A stretch of 64,000 nt of DNA from Todiramphus chloris collaris. Its lineage: Eukaryota > Chordata > Aves > Coraciiformes > Alcedinidae. Where the stretch lies: NCBI GenBank assembly GCA_025345505.1, contig JANVCC010000011.1:3853849-3917848 (forward strand). The letters are read 5' to 3'. The notes under the pieces were generated by a model. That model was not told where the DNA came from. It ran no database searches and was given only the letters and a program-made list of their open reading frames with translations. Below, piece by piece: positions 59,284 through 64,000 of this stretch. The position numbers and the translations under genes are program-made. Position 1 is the stretch's first letter. Each line of letters starts with the position of its first letter.

Positions 59284-62200
59284 ATCCTCAATGAGATCCT
59301 AAGACATTTGACACCCAGGACTTCAACAGTTTTTAATCATTCTAATTGCCTTGTTATATGATCTTAGGCAATAAGAGATATTTACAACTTTTTCATTTCC
59401 TTACAAAAAAATCTGCATTTCTCTGTGTTACCATAACTGCTCCCTCCTTTCTGAGTACTAATAGTGGTGGCCTTCAGTGATGTCAAGCTAAATTTTATTT
59501 GTGTCCTTCAGTGGTAGGGCAAAACAGTATTTTGCAGTATTTGACTGATAAAAGCTAACCTCCCAAAGATGCCATTTTTCTGCTTTCCATATGGAAAGTC
59601 TGGAAGTATGTACAGTATTCTGGTACATATTTGTACTTATTCACCTAAGTAGACTGTGTTGCACAAAGATATAAATGAGGCTCACAACCACAGAAATCTA
59701 AATTCTCTCCTATATCATTATTACGTGTCTGGAATCAAACACAGATTATCTCAAAGACTGCCACACAAGTCTCTACAGTTTTTTGGCCATCTTATAACAA
59801 ACCCTGTTCACAAAACACCTAAAAGTACTGATGCTAGATTTTCTATTTTAGTTGATTAGTGGTGCAAAATTAAAGCACACTGTCATAAATCACATGTATT
59901 TTCTGTATGTTTCTGGGAATCATTTCAACAAAAAGGCAGAACTCCTGCATATAGTCAAAAAGCATGGATAAAGAACTGGAAAAAAACCCACAACAATAAA
60001 ATATCTTCTACTCCAATGCATTTGCCAACTTTGTTCTCCAAAAATCATTACATCCTGTTTTAATTTTGTCTTGGAAAGTGGTGGACTTGAGATGGATATA
60101 CCCAGATCAATTCCCAGCCCCTCCCTTGTCATCATGTGTGGCAGGGCTGTGGGATTCCTTCATACTTCTTTTGTGGGACCGCTTCACTCTTCTGTTGTGG
60201 GAATATCTTTCTTTAAAGACATGTCCTGGGCAGAGATAAAGGCAGGGCTGTGATACACAATAAGAATAGAAGCCACACCTAACTGAGGTAGACGAATGCA
60301 CATTTCTGTGGTAATTTTCTTCTTCTTCCAGCCAGCAGGACATTCCAAGGTTTGAGTGGTTTTAAATTTAACAATTTTCATACTGTATTTCCAAGTTTTT
60401 CCTCTGTGAATGGCTTGCTTTCTTGGGAATTTCATCTTGTGGTAGATCTGTTTTCCATGAAAATCACTGTGCTGCTGCTATGTGCGCTTGCGTTACTGCC
60501 CTCCAGGGAACCCTTATGGAAGAGAGGTTTGCCTAATGCCTTGTCAGTGAGAAAAATCTTCATTTGATGTTCGTGGCTTAATAGAGACCAGAAAATTCAC
60601 TTCGAGATCAGTCAGATGCATGCTCTCTGCTGTGTGCTGGATGTGGATTGAGGCTGATGGACTCTTCCTGTGATTAGAGCATTCATGATGCCTTCCTCTG
60701 GTCTCTAATAAGGGCTGCAGTACTTGTTTAAGGACATAAGAGCAGCAAGGTTCATACTCTATTTTGTTAGTTCAACTGATGCTCTCAGAACAAAAAGCTA
60801 TCTTTCAAGTTGCATGCACACTCTTTAGATCTGATACAGAGGAAGCTAACTTTAAAATAAGTACAGGTAAAGATAATTAAAGATTAATTACAGTGATTGT
60901 AAACTGCTAAGCAGTCTGAACAAAAAAAAAATGAGTCCTACCTGTGAAAAACAATGAGAGCAGGAAGGAAAGGGATAATGCCAACTACTGATAAATATCA
61001 ATAAAAATCAGGTATGATATGGAAAGGATAAGTGGACAATGACTTTAAATTATTTCCTCCAATAGTGTAACCAGGGTGGGGGCAATGACACAAAACCACA
61101 TTAGGTTTAAAAGTAGAGCAAAAGGAGATACTTATTCATTTATCATATACTTACAATTAAAAGCTTAGTTATGACAGAGTAAAAAAGCATAAGAGAGTTA
61201 TACAGACCAGAGAAATTCATGTAGCTATCAGAGATTAGAGTTTGGACACAATCTCATCCTTTGGAAGTTTCTAGATGTTGACAGCCAAAAGCTGGGAAGG
61301 TAATAATCTCTCTGTACATGCCCAGTTTCTCATATTCATCTTTAGGTGACTGTTACTCCCTGCTTCCAAAGACAGGATATTGGCTTGATGAGCACTGTGG
61401 TTTGACATAGGGTGATGGCTCTCATGTTCTTCAGTTAATTACAGTTAATGAAAGAGTGAGAACATTGACAATTTCCACCTCTAAAGTGCTCCTTGTAAGT
61501 GTGAAATGTTATAATTCAGTGTGCACTCTCATTTTAGCTGGGTCATGCAGCAGTAGTGGAAAGCTCTCTCACAACTGGGGGTACTTGAATACCTAGAAAA
61601 GTCATTTGATGTAGTTACTCATTTTGCTTGCATAGTCTTGGTCTTCTAATGCTCACTTCTGTCAGGATGGTTAAATCTACATTTAACAGGCACATTAAGT
61701 TAACTGGAGAAGATTCATAACCCCTCCAAAAAAAATTCTCTATAGGTGGTCTGCTGTATTGAAAAATGTAATTATCTGAAAATCACCATGTGAAATCAGC
61801 ATATCCCCTACAGTAGAGGCACATCAGCAACTAAGCAAAGAAGAAAGGATGTCTCTTCCCAAGGGACAGCAATGTAGAAAAACAACAGGAAGATAAGGAT
61901 ACACCATCATTGGAAGGGAGGGAAAGACATTAGTGATAGTAATGAAAAAGAATTGAAATGATTTTCACTAAACTACATGCACAACTGCAGTGAGATATTC
62001 TGGCAGTCATCTTTCTGCCACCTTCTTTTCCTCCCACTCACTGATGTCACTGTATCACTGATGGCATCCACAGGTAAAATGGCTGAAACTTATCTCCAAT
62101 TTCTTGGTCATTCCTTTTGGCCCTTGTTGCTGTAGCTCTAATGATATATTCCTCACCTTCAAGTCTTTCTACTACCTCAGCAAGTGCTCTCCCTAAATGA

Positions 62201-64000
62201 TGTTTATAAATATATTTAGTTACCAGCTACACAGCATTTCTTTCTTTTTACTGGTTCTATAGTCTTGCTCCAATTTTGTAATTGAAGAATTCATGAGAAA
62301 TTTCTTTTAACTTCTTTTCATTAGTGTTTTTCACTCTGAAAAAATTAACACTTTCAAAGGTACCATTTGGTAATGGAGCAGTGAATAATATGAATTTATT
62401 TTCCTTTTCAAAAGTAATTAATCAACAAAGAGAAGATACTTCTTTCCTACTAAATCAATAGGTTAGTATTTTCTTCCTGGCAGATATAAAAGAAATGTGA
62501 CTTAATTCAATGTTAATTGATAATAAATAATAAAACCCACCCCTATTATAGTCACTTGAACTAATGTTACCTGTACAGTAGAGAACTGGGAGCAACTCCC
62601 AGACTCCTTACAGGAAAACAGTAGGTGTCGTGGTAATGCAGGGTTGCCTTTGCTTTTTAGAGAATATTTTAAATAACATATCAGTGCATGAAATATGTGT
62701 GTTGAGTAATTGATGTTGATGGTAAATTCAGAAAAAAATCATCTTACATTTACTGTGGTTCAGTTGATTGAAACAGAAGTTGAGACAAGGATAATCAGTC
62801 AGGTAATATATTTTTGGAAAACTGAAGGGATTTCAGTGTATTTGCTGTGTTTCCAGGTGAGGTACATGGCAGAGGCTGAGCAGCAGAGGACTTAGGGTAT
62901 GGGAAGCATGAGGACAAAGAGAGTTCAGGAAGAAAAGAGAAAACAGATATTTTAGATATTCGGTGATAAGATTTTGATGTTAAATTTCACCAGAAAGAGG
63001 GTTTGAAATGAAAAAAAAAACCAAAAAAATGGAAATTGTACTGACATAGCACCAAGAGATGTTAAAGGGCAGGAGGGAGAGAATACAATCTCACCAGTCA
63101 AAATTGGAATCTTGAAGCAATAACAGGAGGCAATCATGTTCAGTAAACAATTAGGGACAGGACTAAAGATAGACTAAAAACTATTTATAAGCCATATGAA
63201 CTGGAAAGTAGGAACACAAAGAGGAGTAAGAAAGAAAAGGGAACAAATAATTGTGTCCAGAAGAAAGAAAAATATTAAGTAATAAAACCAGAGCAATAAA
63301 AGTGTGTTGAGGTATTTGGATTATGATTTTTTTTTCCCTTTTGAAATCCACTGTATATAGTGAGAATAGTTCACATGCTCAGGTAATCAAGAATGTTCCT
63401 GAGCAGAGTAACTAGGAACTTGGTCAAAATTGACTATCAAAACTTGAAAAAGGAACAGAGATCACACAGAAAGGTCCAGAAAATACTGTAATTGGTATGC
63501 AGCTGTGCTACAAAGGCTGGCACACTGTTAGGATACAAAAATTAAAATCGGATTCCCATTTGGTATGAGCATGAAGGGGAAAAGCAAAACAAGGACTTCG
63601 CATTTTGGGCTTCTGTTTTTGGAAGACTAAATTTTGCAATACCTTCCTGAACTCCAATGTAGGACCAATAGCAAAACAAATCAATTATCAGGTCAGTAGA
63701 ACTGTTTCATTAGAAAAAGAAGATATAGTGCTCCACTCGGAATTCAATTTGCTTTCATCGAATACTAAAGTACAAAATAAAGCAGGAGAAGTGAAAAACA
63801 AACAAATAAACAAACAAACCACAATGTATTTTGAAGCTGAAAAATCTAAGTACTCCAATGCAATCAAACTGAAACCATTGCACTCACCAGCATACCTCTC
63901 TCTCTGTACACTGCCCCTGCCTTCAGACCTAACATCCTAGGATTTATTTTAGAGCAAAACATTAAAAGGAACAGGAATTCCTCTGAAATGACTGAAAGCA
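59284..64000. other. Noncoding sequence to the end of the window
   Basis: AT-rich unique-looking DNA. The frames at 59656-60567 and 63605-63940 (111 codons) show no domain and no coding context, and several overlap on opposite strands. A short AAAC-rich tract lies near 63797-63822. Nothing else recognised. Confidence 0.45.

Noticed and set aside
1-64000. CRISPR arrays, operons, ribosome binding sites and other prokaryotic features
   Set aside because: The window is vertebrate nuclear DNA by its retroelements. No regularly spaced repeats of CRISPR type or gene clusters are present.

Overview
The window looks like noncoding nuclear DNA from a bird: an AT-rich intergenic stretch or a very large intron. 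I found no intact protein-coding gene, no RNA gene and no CRISPR array. The avian call rests on eight CR1 LINE copies with the typical 3' tail of ATTCTATG/ATTCTGTG 8-mers, a class II (ERVK/betaretrovirus-like) endogenous retrovirus of the env-less avian type, and a solo LTR whose layout I recognise from bird genomes. The species cannot be read from the sequence. Nearly every open reading frame is under 125 codons. The longest (147 codons) is a piece of CR1 ORF2.

Layout. 1-16082: unique AT-rich DNA with one short CR1 (535-978), one old decayed CR1 fragment (about 5645-6165) and several simple-sequence tracts. 16083-16796: CR1. 17224-24526: a decayed provirus with two LTRs, a tRNA-Lys-type primer binding site, remnants of gag, protease, reverse transcriptase, RNase H and integrase, and no recognisable env. 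Two CR1 copies (21557-21840 and 22074-22940) landed inside its pol region. 26255-28355: a solo LTR of ERVL-like type split by a roughly 975-bp CR1 (26804-27778). 28356-45869: about 17.5 kb with no recognisable transposon, only low-complexity tracts and two C-rich, G-quadruplex-prone sites. 45870-46815: the only CR1 in reverse orientation. 46816-58729 and 59284-64000: unique-looking noncoding DNA flanking a last CR1 (58730-59283).

How the parts relate. The nested insertions give a relative chronology: the provirus and the solo LTR were in place before CR1 elements inserted into them, so CR1 was still active afterwards. The provirus is dead. It has stop codons in every domain, an altered RT catalytic motif, a mostly deleted RNase H, a 67-bp patch copied from its protease region into RT, and LTRs differing at roughly 12% of sites in a hand-aligned stretch.

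I did not find a new biological system. The best leads are the patch duplication inside the provirus, the 12-bp palindromic array unique to one LTR, the two G-quadruplex-prone sites, the recurring A/C-only tracts, and one protein-like unassigned reading frame near 48 kb.
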